In this document: positions 1 through 8,300 of the stretch, one piece after another
Layout of the letters: every line of letters starts with the position of its first letter
Numbering within the stretch: position 1 is the stretch's first letter
Assembly: GCF_039529775.1 (NCBI RefSeq)
Contig: NZ_BAAANL010000003.1
Coordinates: 569,550-633,549 of the forward strand
Reading direction: 5' to 3'
DNA length: 64,000 bases
Source: Myceligenerans crystallogenes
GTDB taxonomy: Bacteria; Actinomycetota; Actinomycetes; Actinomycetales; Cellulomonadaceae
Notes under the pieces: generated by a model
The model's database searches: none
The model's input: only the letters and a program-made list of their open reading frames with translations
Told to the model about the DNA's origin: nothing
Translations under genes and position numbers: made by a program

Positions 1-467
1 AGCACAAGAAGAGCGACGACCGCCTGGAGATCGAGCTGCACGAGGTGCACCACGACTCCGCCCACGACCTCGGCATCGACCCCGGCCTGGTGAAGGACGG
101 CGTGGAGGCGCACCTGCAGGAGCTGCTCGCGGAGCAGATCAGCCTGCTCGGCGCGGGCAGCACGCTGATCCGCCGCGAGTACATGACCGCGATCGGCCCG
201 GTGGACATCCTGGCCCGCGACGCCACGGGCGCCACGGTCGCCGTGGAGATCAAGCGCCGCGGCGAGATCGACGGCGTCGAGCAGCTCACCCGCTACCTGG
301 AGCTGCTGAACCGCGACCCGCTGCTGGCCCCCGTCCGCGGCGTCTTCGCCGCCCAGGAGATCAAGCCCCAGGCCCGCGTCCTGGCCACCGACCGAGGCAT
401 GCAGTGCCTAACCCTGGACTACGACGCGATGCGAGGCGCAGACGACCCAACCTCCCGCCTCTTCTAA
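1..467 (+). CDS. nucS: Endonuclease NucS/EndoMS, C-terminal part (5' end outside window)
   Basis: This is the C-terminal nuclease domain of NucS (EndoMS), the mismatch-specific endonuclease of actinobacteria and some archaea, which cuts both strands at G-T, G-G and T-T mismatches in place of MutS/MutL. The open frame enters from position 3, before the first visible GTG at 45, so the gene is truncated only by the window edge. The PD-(D/E)xK nuclease signature is visible: VDIL supplies the Asp and AVEIK the Glu and Lys, followed by the conserved GVEQLTRYLELLNRD segment. The stop is TAA. The next gene starts 164 bp downstream, with only a weak 5-bp hairpin between them. Confidence 0.93.
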   Translation, partial: HKKSDDRLEIELHEVHHDSAHDLGIDPGLVKDGVEAHLQELLAEQISLLGAGSTLIRREYMTAIGPVDILARDATGATVAVEIKRRGEIDGVEQLTRYLELLNRDPLLAPVRGVFAAQEIKPQARVLATDRGMQCLTLDYDAMRGADDPTSRLF

Positions 468-631
468 CCCGACACCCGGGGCTACCCGTGTCGTCAGTAG
501 CACATCAAATCCATTCGACCGGCGGGTTTTCGGTGCTGAGATGCTACTGAATCGCCCTCCAGCCGGTGAGTGGGGCCGGGGCGGGGCCGTTTGGGCCGGA
601 GGGGCCCTGGGGGTCGGGCAGGATAGGGGGC

Positions 632-2038
632 GTGACGGAGAGAACTTCCGGGGCGGTCGTCCTGCGTGGACGGATCGTTCTTCCGGACGCGGTGGTGGAC
701 GACGGCGTTGTGGTGGCCCGGGGCGGTCGCCTGGTCTTCGTGGGCACGGCACGGCAGGCACGCGACGCGGGCCTCGACGCGCAGGTGGACAGCGCGCCGC
801 CGTCGTACGACTACCTCCTGCCGGGCCTCGTCGACCTGCACAACCACGGCGGCGGCGGCGTCGGCTTCCCCGACGCGACCAGCGCGGACGAGGCGATGAC
901 CGCCGTCCTGGAGCATCGCCGCCACGGGACGACGACGATGCTGGCTTCCCTGGTCTCGGCCTCCCCGGACATCCTGCTGACCCGCGCCGCGATGCTCGCG
1001 GACCTCGCCGACGCGGGGGAGATCGCCGGCATCCACGCCGAGGGCCCGTTCCTCTCCCACGAGCGGCGCGGCGCCCACAACCCGGCCGACCTGCGCGAGG
1101 GCGACGCGGACCTGGTCCGCGAGCTCGCGAAGGCCGCCCGCGGGCATCTGGCCTCCATGACGATCGCCCCCGAGGTCCCGGGCGTGGCCGGCCCGGGCGG
1201 CGTCGCGACGGCGCTCGTCGAGGCGGGCGCGATCCCGTCCCTCGGCCACACCGACGGCACCACCGAGCAGGCCGAGGCCCTGATCGCCCAGGTCTCGGGG
1301 AGCCTGCGCATGGTGGCGGAGCTGGCCGGGACGTCCGGGACCACGTTCCCGGTGCCCGGCACCGGCATCCCCACCGATGTCGGCACCAGCACCCACGCGA
1401 GCACCCGCACCAGCACCCGCCCCGGTGGGGGTGCCGAGGGTCGCGCCGCGGGCGGGGTCGCGAGCGCCCTCCCGGTGCTCCGCCGCCGCGAGATGACCGC
1501 GACCCACCTCTTCAACGGGATGCGCCCCCTGCACCACCGCGCACCCGGCCCGATCGCCGCGTGCCTCGCGGCGGCGGTGCGCGGCGACCTGGTGGTGGAG
1601 CTGATCGGGGACGGCGTCCACCTGGACCCGGCGACGGTCCGCACGGTGTTCGGCATGGCCGGAGCGAACCAGGTCGCGCTGGTCACGGACGCGATGGCGG
1701 CGGCCGGGGTCGCGGACGGCCCCTACGACCTCGGCCCGCTGCGGGTCACGGTCCGCGACGGCGTCGCGCGCCTCACCGACCCGGACCACCCGGGCGGCGG
1801 TGCGATCGCGGGCGGCACCTCCCACCTGATCGACGTCGTCCGCCGGACGGTCGAGGCCGGCGTCCCGCTGACGGAGGCGGTCCGGGCGGCCTCGGCGGTC
1901 CCGGCCCGCGTCCTGGGCCTGGACCGCGAACTGGGCACCCTCACCCGGGGCCTGCGCGCCGACGTCGTCGTCGCCGACGAGAGCCTCCGCCCGCTGCGGG
2001 TCCTGAGAGCGGGCACCGAGGTCGGCGGGCGGGATTGA
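632..2038 (+). CDS. nagA: N-acetylglucosamine-6-phosphate deacetylase
   Basis: NagA removes the acetyl group from N-acetylglucosamine-6-phosphate in the cytoplasm, feeding amino-sugar and cell-wall recycling. The amidohydrolase metal and catalytic motifs are all present: DLHNHGGGG, EGPFLS, GHTDGT, THLFNGM and the late TDAM. I chose GTG 632 because GATAGGGGG lies just upstream and MTERTSGAVVLRG then gives the usual beta-sandwich start; an in-frame ATG at 566 would add an unlikely Gly/Pro-rich leader. A low-complexity insertion of about 50 residues (His/Thr/Arg/Gly rich, DNA about 1311-1490) sits between GHTD and THLFN and is not normal for the family. The DUF402 gene follows after 12 bp, so the two may be co-transcribed. 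Confidence 0.92.
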   Translation: MTERTSGAVVLRGRIVLPDAVVDDGVVVARGGRLVFVGTARQARDAGLDAQVDSAPPSYDYLLPGLVDLHNHGGGGVGFPDATSADEAMTAVLEHRRHGTTTMLASLVSASPDILLTRAAMLADLADAGEIAGIHAEGPFLSHERRGAHNPADLREGDADLVRELAKAARGHLASMTIAPEVPGVAGPGGVATALVEAGAIPSLGHTDGTTEQAEALIAQVSGSLRMVAELAGTSGTTFPVPGTGIPTDVGTSTHASTRTSTRPGGGAEGRAAGGVASALPVLRRREMTATHLFNGMRPLHHRAPGPIAACLAAAVRGDLVVELIGDGVHLDPATVRTVFGMAGANQVALVTDAMAAAGVADGPYDLGPLRVTVRDGVARLTDPDHPGGGAIAGGTSHLIDVVRRTVEAGVPLTEAVRAASAVPARVLGLDRELGTLTRGLRADVVVADESLRPLRVLRAGTEVGGRD

Positions 2039-2050
2039 TACGGTCCGAGC

Positions 2051-2674
2051 ATGACGAGGCTTTTCGCACCTGGTGAGACCGTGGTCCGGCGCGAGATCAT
2101 GCGGGGTGAGCCCTGGATCGCGATACCGCAGATCTGCGTGCGGGACGACGGCGACCTGCTGGTGACCTACACGCCGACGGGCGCGGAGTTCGGGTACCTG
2201 CCGGACGGCGAGGGCGAGTTCCCGATCGGCCCGCATCCCTGGAAGGTCAAGGGCTCGACCCACTGGCACGGTCACGGCCGCCTCGAGCTGCACTGGACCG
2301 GCGTCGAGCACTCGCTCTTCCTGTTCTGGGCGGGCGAGGACCGCGCCTTCCAGGGCTGGTACTTCAACCTGGAGGACGCGCCCCGCCGCACCCCGATGGG
2401 CTTCGACACCCTGGACCACGAGCTCGACGTCTGGTGGGCCGCCGACGCCGAGACCTACGAGTTCAAGGACGTCGAGGACTTCGAGCGCACCGGCCCGGCC
2501 CGCTACCCGGGCCGCATGGAAGCCATCCGCGCGGAGGGCGACCGCATCGCCGCCCTCCTCGACGCGGGCCAGACCTGGTGGGACAAGTCCTGGGCCGACT
2601 GGACCCCGGACCCGGCCTGGACCGCCCGCCCGCTCCGCGCCGACTGGCACCAGCTCCCGTTCGACGCGCGCTGA
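2051..2674 (+). CDS. DUF402 (FomD-like) domain protein
   Basis: A 207-residue soluble protein of the DUF402 family. Characterised relatives (FomD and nucleoside-phosphate phosphatases) hydrolyse phosphoanhydride bonds in nucleotides. Family hallmarks are visible: the central FQGWYFNLEDAPRR stretch followed by GFDTLDHELDVWW, where acidic residues bind divalent metal, and a C-terminal helical region. It starts 12 bp after the nagA stop and may be in its transcript. The physiological substrate cannot be read from sequence. The family call is firm, the exact function is not. Confidence 0.8.
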   Translation: MTRLFAPGETVVRREIMRGEPWIAIPQICVRDDGDLLVTYTPTGAEFGYLPDGEGEFPIGPHPWKVKGSTHWHGHGRLELHWTGVEHSLFLFWAGEDRAFQGWYFNLEDAPRRTPMGFDTLDHELDVWWAADAETYEFKDVEDFERTGPARYPGRMEAIRAEGDRIAALLDAGQTWWDKSWADWTPDPAWTARPLRADWHQLPFDAR

Positions 2675-2700
2675 CGAGCAGCGTCCCGCCGGCTGGGCCG

Positions 2701-2805
2701 GCGATGTCGCCCGCGCCGGCGACGCCGCCCGCTCGGCGAGACCGCCTGCCTGGCGAGACCGCCCGCCCGGCGACCTCGCCCGCCCGGGGCGATGTTGCTC
2801 GCGAC
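2701..2805. repeat. Degenerate 17-bp tandem repeat, about six units
   Basis: Six consecutive 17-19 bp units, each beginning GCGA and continuing as a variant of NNNCGCCCGCNCG, fill the gap between two convergent genes. The last unit (GCGATGTTGCTCGCGAC) is the most diverged. The array ends just before the GH3 stop codon. Confidence 0.7.
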
Positions 2806-2808
2806 ATG

Positions 2809-5454
2809 TCACCCGCCGACGGCGACCACCGCCTGCAGCGCCGCGGTACCCGCCGACGGTCCGGCCGCCAGGGTGTACCCGCCCGGCTGCACCCGCAACG
2901 CCCGGGCCGCGTCGTCCCAGACCGCGAGGCGGTCCGTCTCCAGGGGCACGACGACGGCGCGGGTCTCGCCCGGGGCCAGCCGCACCCGAGTGTGGCCCAG
3001 GAGCAGGCGGCGGGGGGTCTCGATCGGGGCGCCGGGCAGGCCCAGGGAGTAGAGCTGGACGAGTTCGTCCGCCGGGCGGTCGCCGTCGTTCCGGACGGTG
3101 ACGGTGGCCGACGGCGCGTCGGCGCCCGCGGCGTCGTCGGCCACCTCGAGGCCGAAGTACTCGACCCGCCCGTACGTGAGGCCGTGGCCGAACCAGAACG
3201 TGGGTTCGTCGCGGAGCCAGCGGTAGGTCTGGCCGGCCCTACGGACGTCGTAGTCGAAGAGGTCGCCTGCCTGAGCCTCCGACGACGGCCAGGTCTGGGC
3301 GAGGCGGCCGTACGGTTCCGTGTCGCCGGACAGCACGTCGACGAGGCCGTGGCCGAGCTCCTGGCCGCCGTGGCTCGACCAGACCACGGCCCGCGCATCG
3401 GCGCAGTCCTCGGTCAGGACGTACGGGTAGCTCGACACCACGACCAGCACCGACGCGTCGTTCGCGTCGCGGGCCGCGCGCCACAGGTTCCGCATCGGCT
3501 CCGGCAGGAGCAGCGACGGGCGGTCCTCGGTCTCGCGGCCCAGCAGGTGGGGGTCGTTCCCGACGGTCACCAGGACGGCGTCGGCTCCAGCGGCAGCCCG
3601 CGCGACGTCGTCGGCCCCGGAACGGATGACCTCCCACGCGAAGACCGTCGCGTCCTCGGGCCGCGTGGCCTCGGTGACGATGCCGCCGATGTCCCGCTGC
3701 ACGTGCAGCCACCGTCCGCTCCCCACGTGCTGCAGCGCCCAGCCGCCGCCGGTCGCCACGCGCCGGAACGACTCCTGCACGATCCAGCCGCCCACGCGCT
3801 CGGCGTCGGCCCGCACGATCCACCCGGCGCCCGTGAGCAGCTTGCCGGACGCCGCCGCGCGGATCGTCAGCAGGCCCTCGCCCCAGTCGGTCACGTCGAG
3901 CCAGGTGTCCGTGGGCGGCACGTCCGACGGCGTATCCGCCGGCGTCTCCAGTTCGTGCGTGTCCGACGACGTCGCGGCCGCGAGCGACTCCAGTGCCCTC
4001 TGCGCCGGTTCTGGACCGCGGGCCGTCACCGTTCCGTCCGGGTCCACGCAGACCCAGGCGTCCGTGTCGAGCGTGCGCAGCGCGACGCGGTCCGCGCCCG
4101 GGACGACGTCGACGGTCGCGCCGAGCCAGCGCTCGCGGACGGCGTCGGAGAGCGTCACGCGGTACGGCAGCGTCCCGGAGTACCAGTCCGTGCACACCTG
4201 GTCCGCGTGCGGGCCGACGACGGCGATCCGCCGCGGCTCGCCCGTCAGCGGGAGCAGGCCGTCGTTCGCGAGCAGCACCACCGACCTCGCCGCCGCCTCG
4301 CGGGCCAGGACGCGGTGCTCCGGCAGGTCGATCGCCTCGGGGCCGATCCCGCCGTAGGGGTCGACGTCGTCGCCGACCATGCCGTCGCCGACCATGCCGT
4401 CGCCGGACGCGCCGTCGCCGGACGCGCCGTCGCCGGACGCGCCGTCGTCCGACACGACCGCGCCGCGCGCCACCGCGCCGCTGCCGTCCTCGCCGCCGTC
4501 CCCGTCGAGCTCCCCGGTGCGGAGCCGCAGCTCCAACAGGCGCAGCGCGGCCCGGTCGACGTCCTCCTGCGTGAGGAGCCCTTGCTCCAGCGCCTCGCGG
4601 AGGCGGCCGAGCGAGATCGACGCGTCGGCGTCGTTGTCCGTGAACGAGTCGACGCCCGCGCGCAGCATCGCGGCATGCCCCTCGGCGTGCGTGGCGAACT
4701 CGCGCTGCACGGTCACCAGGAACGTCGGCGCGCCGGCGTCGGACACGAACGCCAGCGACCCCGGCGCGGCGTCCCGCAGCAGCGAGATCAGCTCGGCTGA
4801 GGTGTGCGCCGGCACCCCGTTCACCCGGTTGTACGACGGCATGACCGCGCCCGCGACGCCCGCCGCGACCGGCCCGGTGTAGCAGGGCAGCTCGTACTCG
4901 TGCAGGCTGCGCGGGTCGAGGTTCGACGACGTCGCCGACCGGTCCGTCTCGTTCCCGTACCCGAGGAAGTGCTTGAGCGTGGGCACGGTCTTCCACACCC
5001 GCGCGTGGTCCCCGCGCAGGCCGCGGCAGTAGGCCGTGCCGAGCGCCGCGACCAGCCACGGCTCCTCGCTGTAGCCCTCCTCGGTGCGCCCCCACGCGGG
5101 GTGCCGCAGCGGGTTCACCACGGGTGCCCACACGTTCAGGCTGATGTCGGAGTCCCCGGCGTGCTTGGCGCGCACCTCCGTGGCCACGACGTCGCCGATG
5201 CGGCGGATCAGGTCGGCGTCCCAGGTGGCGCCCATGCCCACGGGCTGCGGGAACACGGTCGCCGTGCCCTGCCAGGCCTGGCCGTGCAGGGCCTCGTTGC
5301 CGGTGTGGAACTCGGCGAGGCCCAGGCGGTCGATCGCGGGCTGACGCTGGTGCAGGAGGGAGAGGCGTTCCTCGGGGGTGAGCTGCACCAGGAGGGCGCG
5401 GGCGCGGTCGGTCAGGGGGCGACGGGGGTCCCGGAACTGGGGCGAGGTAGGCAC
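2809..5454 (-). CDS. Glycoside hydrolase family 3 (beta-glucosidase/beta-xylosidase type) with inserted beta-trefoil-like domain
   Basis: An 881-residue intracellular exo-glycosidase with no signal peptide. Domain order: GH3 barrel (about 10-330) with the nucleophile Asp239 in FVSDAGAP and the KHFLGYGNETDR substrate loop; an Ala/Gly/Asp-rich linker built from 5-residue repeats; the alpha/beta sandwich from VVLLANDGLLPL, interrupted at about 450-590 by a segment with LTIRAAASGKLL and GGWIVQESF that resembles a fascin-like beta-trefoil; and a C-terminal fibronectin-III-like domain. GTG 5454 is chosen because AAGGAG lies 9 nt upstream. A LacI-type palindrome at 5474-5487 sits directly upstream of the ribosome-binding site, implying sugar-controlled expression. 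Substrate choice between beta-glucoside and beta-xyloside is unresolved. Confidence 0.88.
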   Translation of the reverse strand: MPTSPQFRDPRRPLTDRARALLVQLTPEERLSLLHQRQPAIDRLGLAEFHTGNEALHGQAWQGTATVFPQPVGMGATWDADLIRRIGDVVATEVRAKHAGDSDISLNVWAPVVNPLRHPAWGRTEEGYSEEPWLVAALGTAYCRGLRGDHARVWKTVPTLKHFLGYGNETDRSATSSNLDPRSLHEYELPCYTGPVAAGVAGAVMPSYNRVNGVPAHTSAELISLLRDAAPGSLAFVSDAGAPTFLVTVQREFATHAEGHAAMLRAGVDSFTDNDADASISLGRLREALEQGLLTQEDVDRAALRLLELRLRTGELDGDGGEDGSGAVARGAVVSDDGASGDGASGDGASGDGMVGDGMVGDDVDPYGGIGPEAIDLPEHRVLAREAAARSVVLLANDGLLPLTGEPRRIAVVGPHADQVCTDWYSGTLPYRVTLSDAVRERWLGATVDVVPGADRVALRTLDTDAWVCVDPDGTVTARGPEPAQRALESLAAATSSDTHELETPADTPSDVPPTDTWLDVTDWGEGLLTIRAAASGKLLTGAGWIVRADAERVGGWIVQESFRRVATGGGWALQHVGSGRWLHVQRDIGGIVTEATRPEDATVFAWEVIRSGADDVARAAAGADAVLVTVGNDPHLLGRETEDRPSLLLPEPMRNLWRAARDANDASVLVVVSSYPYVLTEDCADARAVVWSSHGGQELGHGLVDVLSGDTEPYGRLAQTWPSSEAQAGDLFDYDVRRAGQTYRWLRDEPTFWFGHGLTYGRVEYFGLEVADDAAGADAPSATVTVRNDGDRPADELVQLYSLGLPGAPIETPRRLLLGHTRVRLAPGETRAVVVPLETDRLAVWDDAARALRVQPGGYTLAAGPSAGTAALQAVVAVGG
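4372..4446 (-). repeat. 15-bp in-frame tandem repeats inside the GH3 gene
   Basis: Five head-to-tail 15-bp units: two copies of GCCGACCATGCCGTC and three of GCCGGACGCGCCGTC on the plus strand. In the protein they encode five-residue units of GDG(A/M)(S/V) type, at about residues 337-361. The array lies in the linker after the catalytic barrel. Confidence 0.9.
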
Positions 5455-5473
5455 GGCGTCGTGCTCCTTCCGC

Positions 5474-5487
5474 TCGAATCGGTTCAA
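5474..5487. promoter_or_regulatory. LacI-type operator upstream of the GH3 gene
   Basis: TCGAATCGGTTCAA is an imperfect palindrome matching the TCGAAGCGCTTCGA series found at five other places in this island. It lies about 20 bp upstream of the GH3 start codon, where a bound repressor would block transcription. Confidence 0.6.
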
Positions 5488-5553
5488 CGGCGAGGATAGC
5501 GGGAAGCGCGCAACTCCACGTACTACCCCTTGTCGCGCGGGGCCTGTAGCGTG

Positions 5554-5567
5554 TTGAAGCGCTTCGA
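5554..5567. promoter_or_regulatory. LacI-type operator between GH3 and the YesL-type gene
   Basis: TTGAAGCGCTTCGA has a perfect AAGCGCTT core. It lies between the divergent GH3 and DUF624 genes, about 95 bp before the DUF624 start, so it could control one or both directions. Confidence 0.7.
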
Positions 5568-5662
5568 CGATCAGCGTACCGGAGTTCGGCATCTCGGTAC
5601 CCTGTCGCTCGATCGACGCGCGGCCGCCCGGCCGCGCGAGGCCGCCAGGGCAGGGAGAGCAC

Positions 5663-6310
5663 GTGGGGATCGACCCGGAAAGCAGGAACCTGCAGGGGCT
5701 GACGACCTTCCTGCACCTCGTCGCGCTCAACGTGCTGTACCTGATCGCGTGCCTGCCCCTGGTCACCGCCGGCGCCGCGACCGCGGCGCTGTACGAGGTG
5801 ATGCTGCGCTACGCGGACGAGGAGCGCGGGTACCTGATCCGGGGCTTCCTGGTGGGCCTGCGCCGGAACCTGCTGCGCGGGACCATGGTCCTGCTGGCCT
5901 GCGGCACGCCGGCGGCCGCGGCCGGGTTCGCCGCGGCGTTCTGGCTGGCCACCGGCAGCGCGCTGGGCACCGCGGCCGGCGTCGTCGCCGTGCTGTTCAC
6001 CGTGTACTTCTCGGGTGCCCTGGTGCACGGCCTGGCGCTCGCGGGCCGGTACGACGACGCCGTCGGCCGCGTCCTGCGCAACGCCCTGCTGCTCCCGGTC
6101 GCCGAGCCGCTGCGCACCGGCGCCCTGCTGCTGCGGCCCGTCGCCACGGTGAGCCTGTGGTACGTGTTCCCGCCGGCCGTCGTGCTGCTGGCGACGATCG
6201 GGTTCTCGGTGGGCGCGTACCTCGACGCGCTGATCCTGCACGGCGTCTACCGCCGCCGCGGCGGCGACCCGACGGCCCTGGACCCGGTGAGCCCGCACTC
6301 CGGCGAGTGA
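5663..6310 (+). CDS. YesL-type DUF624 membrane protein
   Basis: A 215-residue integral membrane protein of the DUF624 (YesL) family, which is typically encoded beside oligosaccharide ABC transporters and plant-polysaccharide lyase or hydrolase genes. The family N-terminus is visible: LTTFLHLVALNVLYLIACLPLVTAGAATAALYEV, then about four more hydrophobic segments. GTG 5663 is preceded by CAGGGAGAG. The neighbouring importer genes, on the opposite strand, include an LplA/B/C-type set that commonly accompanies YesL. The biochemical role of the family is unknown. A bidirectional hairpin terminates it at 6407-6435. Confidence 0.85.
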   Translation: MGIDPESRNLQGLTTFLHLVALNVLYLIACLPLVTAGAATAALYEVMLRYADEERGYLIRGFLVGLRRNLLRGTMVLLACGTPAAAAGFAAAFWLATGSALGTAAGVVAVLFTVYFSGALVHGLALAGRYDDAVGRVLRNALLLPVAEPLRTGALLLRPVATVSLWYVFPPAVVLLATIGFSVGAYLDALILHGVYRRRGGDPTALDPVSPHSGE

Positions 6311-6406
6311 CCGGCGGGGGCCCGCGGCGTCGGGCACCTTGATGCCGGCCCCGGACGGCGACGAACCGCCGCCGGCCGCCCGCCGACCGCGGCCGCACGG
6401 CGGCGA

Positions 6407-6435
6407 AGGGCCGGCGGGGATCTCCCGCCGGCCCT
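6407..6435. terminator. Bidirectional hairpin between convergent genes
   Basis: A perfect 12-bp stem (AGGGCCGGCGGG with its complement) and 5-nt loop GATCT separate the DUF624 gene (+) from the solute-binding protein gene (-). There is no T-run, as is common in high-GC actinobacteria. Confidence 0.7.
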
Positions 6436-6467
6436 CTGCCGTCCGTCGTCACCGCACGTCCGGCCGG

Positions 6468-8219
6468 TCAGCCGAAGTTCTCGGCGACCTCCACGCGGGC
6501 GGCGTTCTGGGCCTCCGCGTTGGCCATGTCGAACTCCAGGACCTGGTCGTAGCCCAGCCCCTTCGCGGTCTCCTGCATCTCGGCGAGCAGGGACTCGAAC
6601 TCCGCGTCGTCCTTGGCGAACGACATCTTCCAGGAGTACTCCACGATGCTGGCCTTGACCTGGTTACGGATGGTCTCGATCTCGGACGGGTCCGCCGGGG
6701 CGGCGTAGCTCGACCCCGGGGCCACCAGGAGCATGTCGTTCGACCGGAGGTACTCCATCGTCGTCGGCGCGCCGCCCATCTTCTCCGACCAGTCCTCGGT
6801 GAGCGGGTTCGAGGCGCTCTCCTGGTAGCTCGGCCAGAACTTGTAGTTGTACGGCACGCCCGTGTCCGGGTCCTCGTCGATCGGCAGCACCGCGGAGAAG
6901 TTCAGCGTCGAGACCCCGTCCTTGTAGCTGCCGCCGCCCCACTCGGCCGGCACGTCCGCGCCGCCCTCCAGGATCGCCTCGCGGCCGAACTCCGTGAACT
7001 CGGGCCCGTTCTCGCCCTTCTCCCAGGTCAGGCCCTCCGGCCCGGCGGCGCCCATCGTCTCCGACGCGCTCGCCTGCACGCCCTCGGGCGAGTACAGCCA
7101 GTCGATGAACGCGGCGAGGCGGGCCGGGTCCTCGGCCTTGGAGCCGATGCCGACGATCTGCTTGGCGCCGTACACGGCGGCGCCGTAGGAGAAGACCTGC
7201 TGGTCCTGCAGCGGGGCGATCATGAAGCCCTTGCCGTCGGCCATGTTCTGCTCGGTGTTGTACGCCGACTGCCCGAGCCACGGCCACCAGGACAGCAGCA
7301 CCTGGCCGTTCTGGTACTTGGAGAACATCGTGTCGTAGTTCTGCGTGGTCGACTCCGGGTCGACGATGCCCAGCTGGTTCGCCTCGTGGTAGAAGCGCAG
7401 CGCCCGCACGTACTCCGAGTCGGAGTCGATGATCGACTGGTAGTCGGACCCGTCGGCCTTGGCCAGCACGAAGCCCAGCTCGTCGTAGCCGTAGAGGGTG
7501 GTGGGCTGCTTGCCCATCACCATCATGTTGCCGTCCCAGTCCTTGAACAGGGAGATGGCGTAGGCGGGCTTGCCGTTGTCGGCCTCCGGGTGGGCGTCCT
7601 GCATGTCCTTGAGGATCGGCAGCAGGTCCTCGAGGGTGTCGATCTCGGGGTAGCCGAGCTCGGCGTAGTAGTCCCACCGCAGGAACGGCCCGAACGTCGG
7701 GTCGACGCCCTCGGACGGCTCGGTCGGCTTCACCTCGGAGAGCTGGGTCGGGATGCCGTACACGCCCTCCTTGCCCTCGTTGAGGTAGTCGACGGCGGCG
7801 TCGTACCTGCCGACGTTCTTCATCGAGCCGACGTACGGCGACATGTCCGCCAGCAGCCCGCCCTCGACGAGCTCGTCCATCTTCTCGCCCCGGTCGACGA
7901 CGATCAGGTCGCCGAGGTCGCCGCCCGACACGCGGGTGTTGTACAGCGTGTCACCACCGCCCGCCACGTTGGGGGCGATGATGTTCAGCTTCATGTTGAA
8001 CTTCTCCTCGACGATCTTGCCGAACCAGCCACCCTGCATGCCCTGGTAGTTGGCCAGCCCGTCGAAGACGTCGACGGTGATCGGATCGGCCTTCGACCAG
8101 TCCTGGTCGACCGACACGGGCTCGCCGTCGTCGGCTCCTCCCGCGGTCGTGCAGGCCGCCAGGGACATGGCTCCCAGCAGCGGAGCCACCAGCAGCGCGA
8201 TGGCCTTGCGTGATCTCAT
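6468..8219 (-). CDS. ABC importer solute-binding lipoprotein (LplA type)
   Basis: A 583-residue extracellular sugar-binding lipoprotein. It has an N-terminal signal MRSRKAIALLVAPLLGAM with lipobox LAAC, where the Cys is the lipidation site. Its length, and its pairing with LplB- and LplC-like permeases, place it with large binding proteins for complex oligosaccharides rather than monosaccharides. It is the last gene of the operon 10293-6468 and follows a hairpin at 8260-8285 that may adjust its level relative to the permeases. The upstream promoter carries a perfect LacI-type operator. The ligand is not identifiable; the surrounding glycosidases suggest plant cell-wall oligosaccharides. Confidence 0.88.
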   Translation of the reverse strand: MRSRKAIALLVAPLLGAMSLAACTTAGGADDGEPVSVDQDWSKADPITVDVFDGLANYQGMQGGWFGKIVEEKFNMKLNIIAPNVAGGGDTLYNTRVSGGDLGDLIVVDRGEKMDELVEGGLLADMSPYVGSMKNVGRYDAAVDYLNEGKEGVYGIPTQLSEVKPTEPSEGVDPTFGPFLRWDYYAELGYPEIDTLEDLLPILKDMQDAHPEADNGKPAYAISLFKDWDGNMMVMGKQPTTLYGYDELGFVLAKADGSDYQSIIDSDSEYVRALRFYHEANQLGIVDPESTTQNYDTMFSKYQNGQVLLSWWPWLGQSAYNTEQNMADGKGFMIAPLQDQQVFSYGAAVYGAKQIVGIGSKAEDPARLAAFIDWLYSPEGVQASASETMGAAGPEGLTWEKGENGPEFTEFGREAILEGGADVPAEWGGGSYKDGVSTLNFSAVLPIDEDPDTGVPYNYKFWPSYQESASNPLTEDWSEKMGGAPTTMEYLRSNDMLLVAPGSSYAAPADPSEIETIRNQVKASIVEYSWKMSFAKDDAEFESLLAEMQETAKGLGYDQVLEFDMANAEAQNAARVEVAENFG

Positions 8220-8259
8220 GACACTCCTTCGTGTGTGGACGTGCGAACCTGAGGTGCGG

Positions 8260-8285
8260 GAGGCGTCGCCGGACGACGACGCCTC
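8260..8285 (-). terminator. Intra-operon hairpin between permease and binding-protein genes
   Basis: A 9-bp stem GAGGCGTCG/CGACGCCTC lies between the permease stop and the binding-protein start. Such hairpins often stabilise or partly terminate transcripts in sugar transporter operons. Confidence 0.45.
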
Positions 8286-8300
8286 AGCGAGGCGAACCGC

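Noticed and set aside
494..2812. Long minus-strand frames opposite nagA and the DUF402 gene
   Set aside because: Arg/Gly/Ala-rich shadow frames typical of high-GC coding DNA; the plus-strand genes have complete domains.
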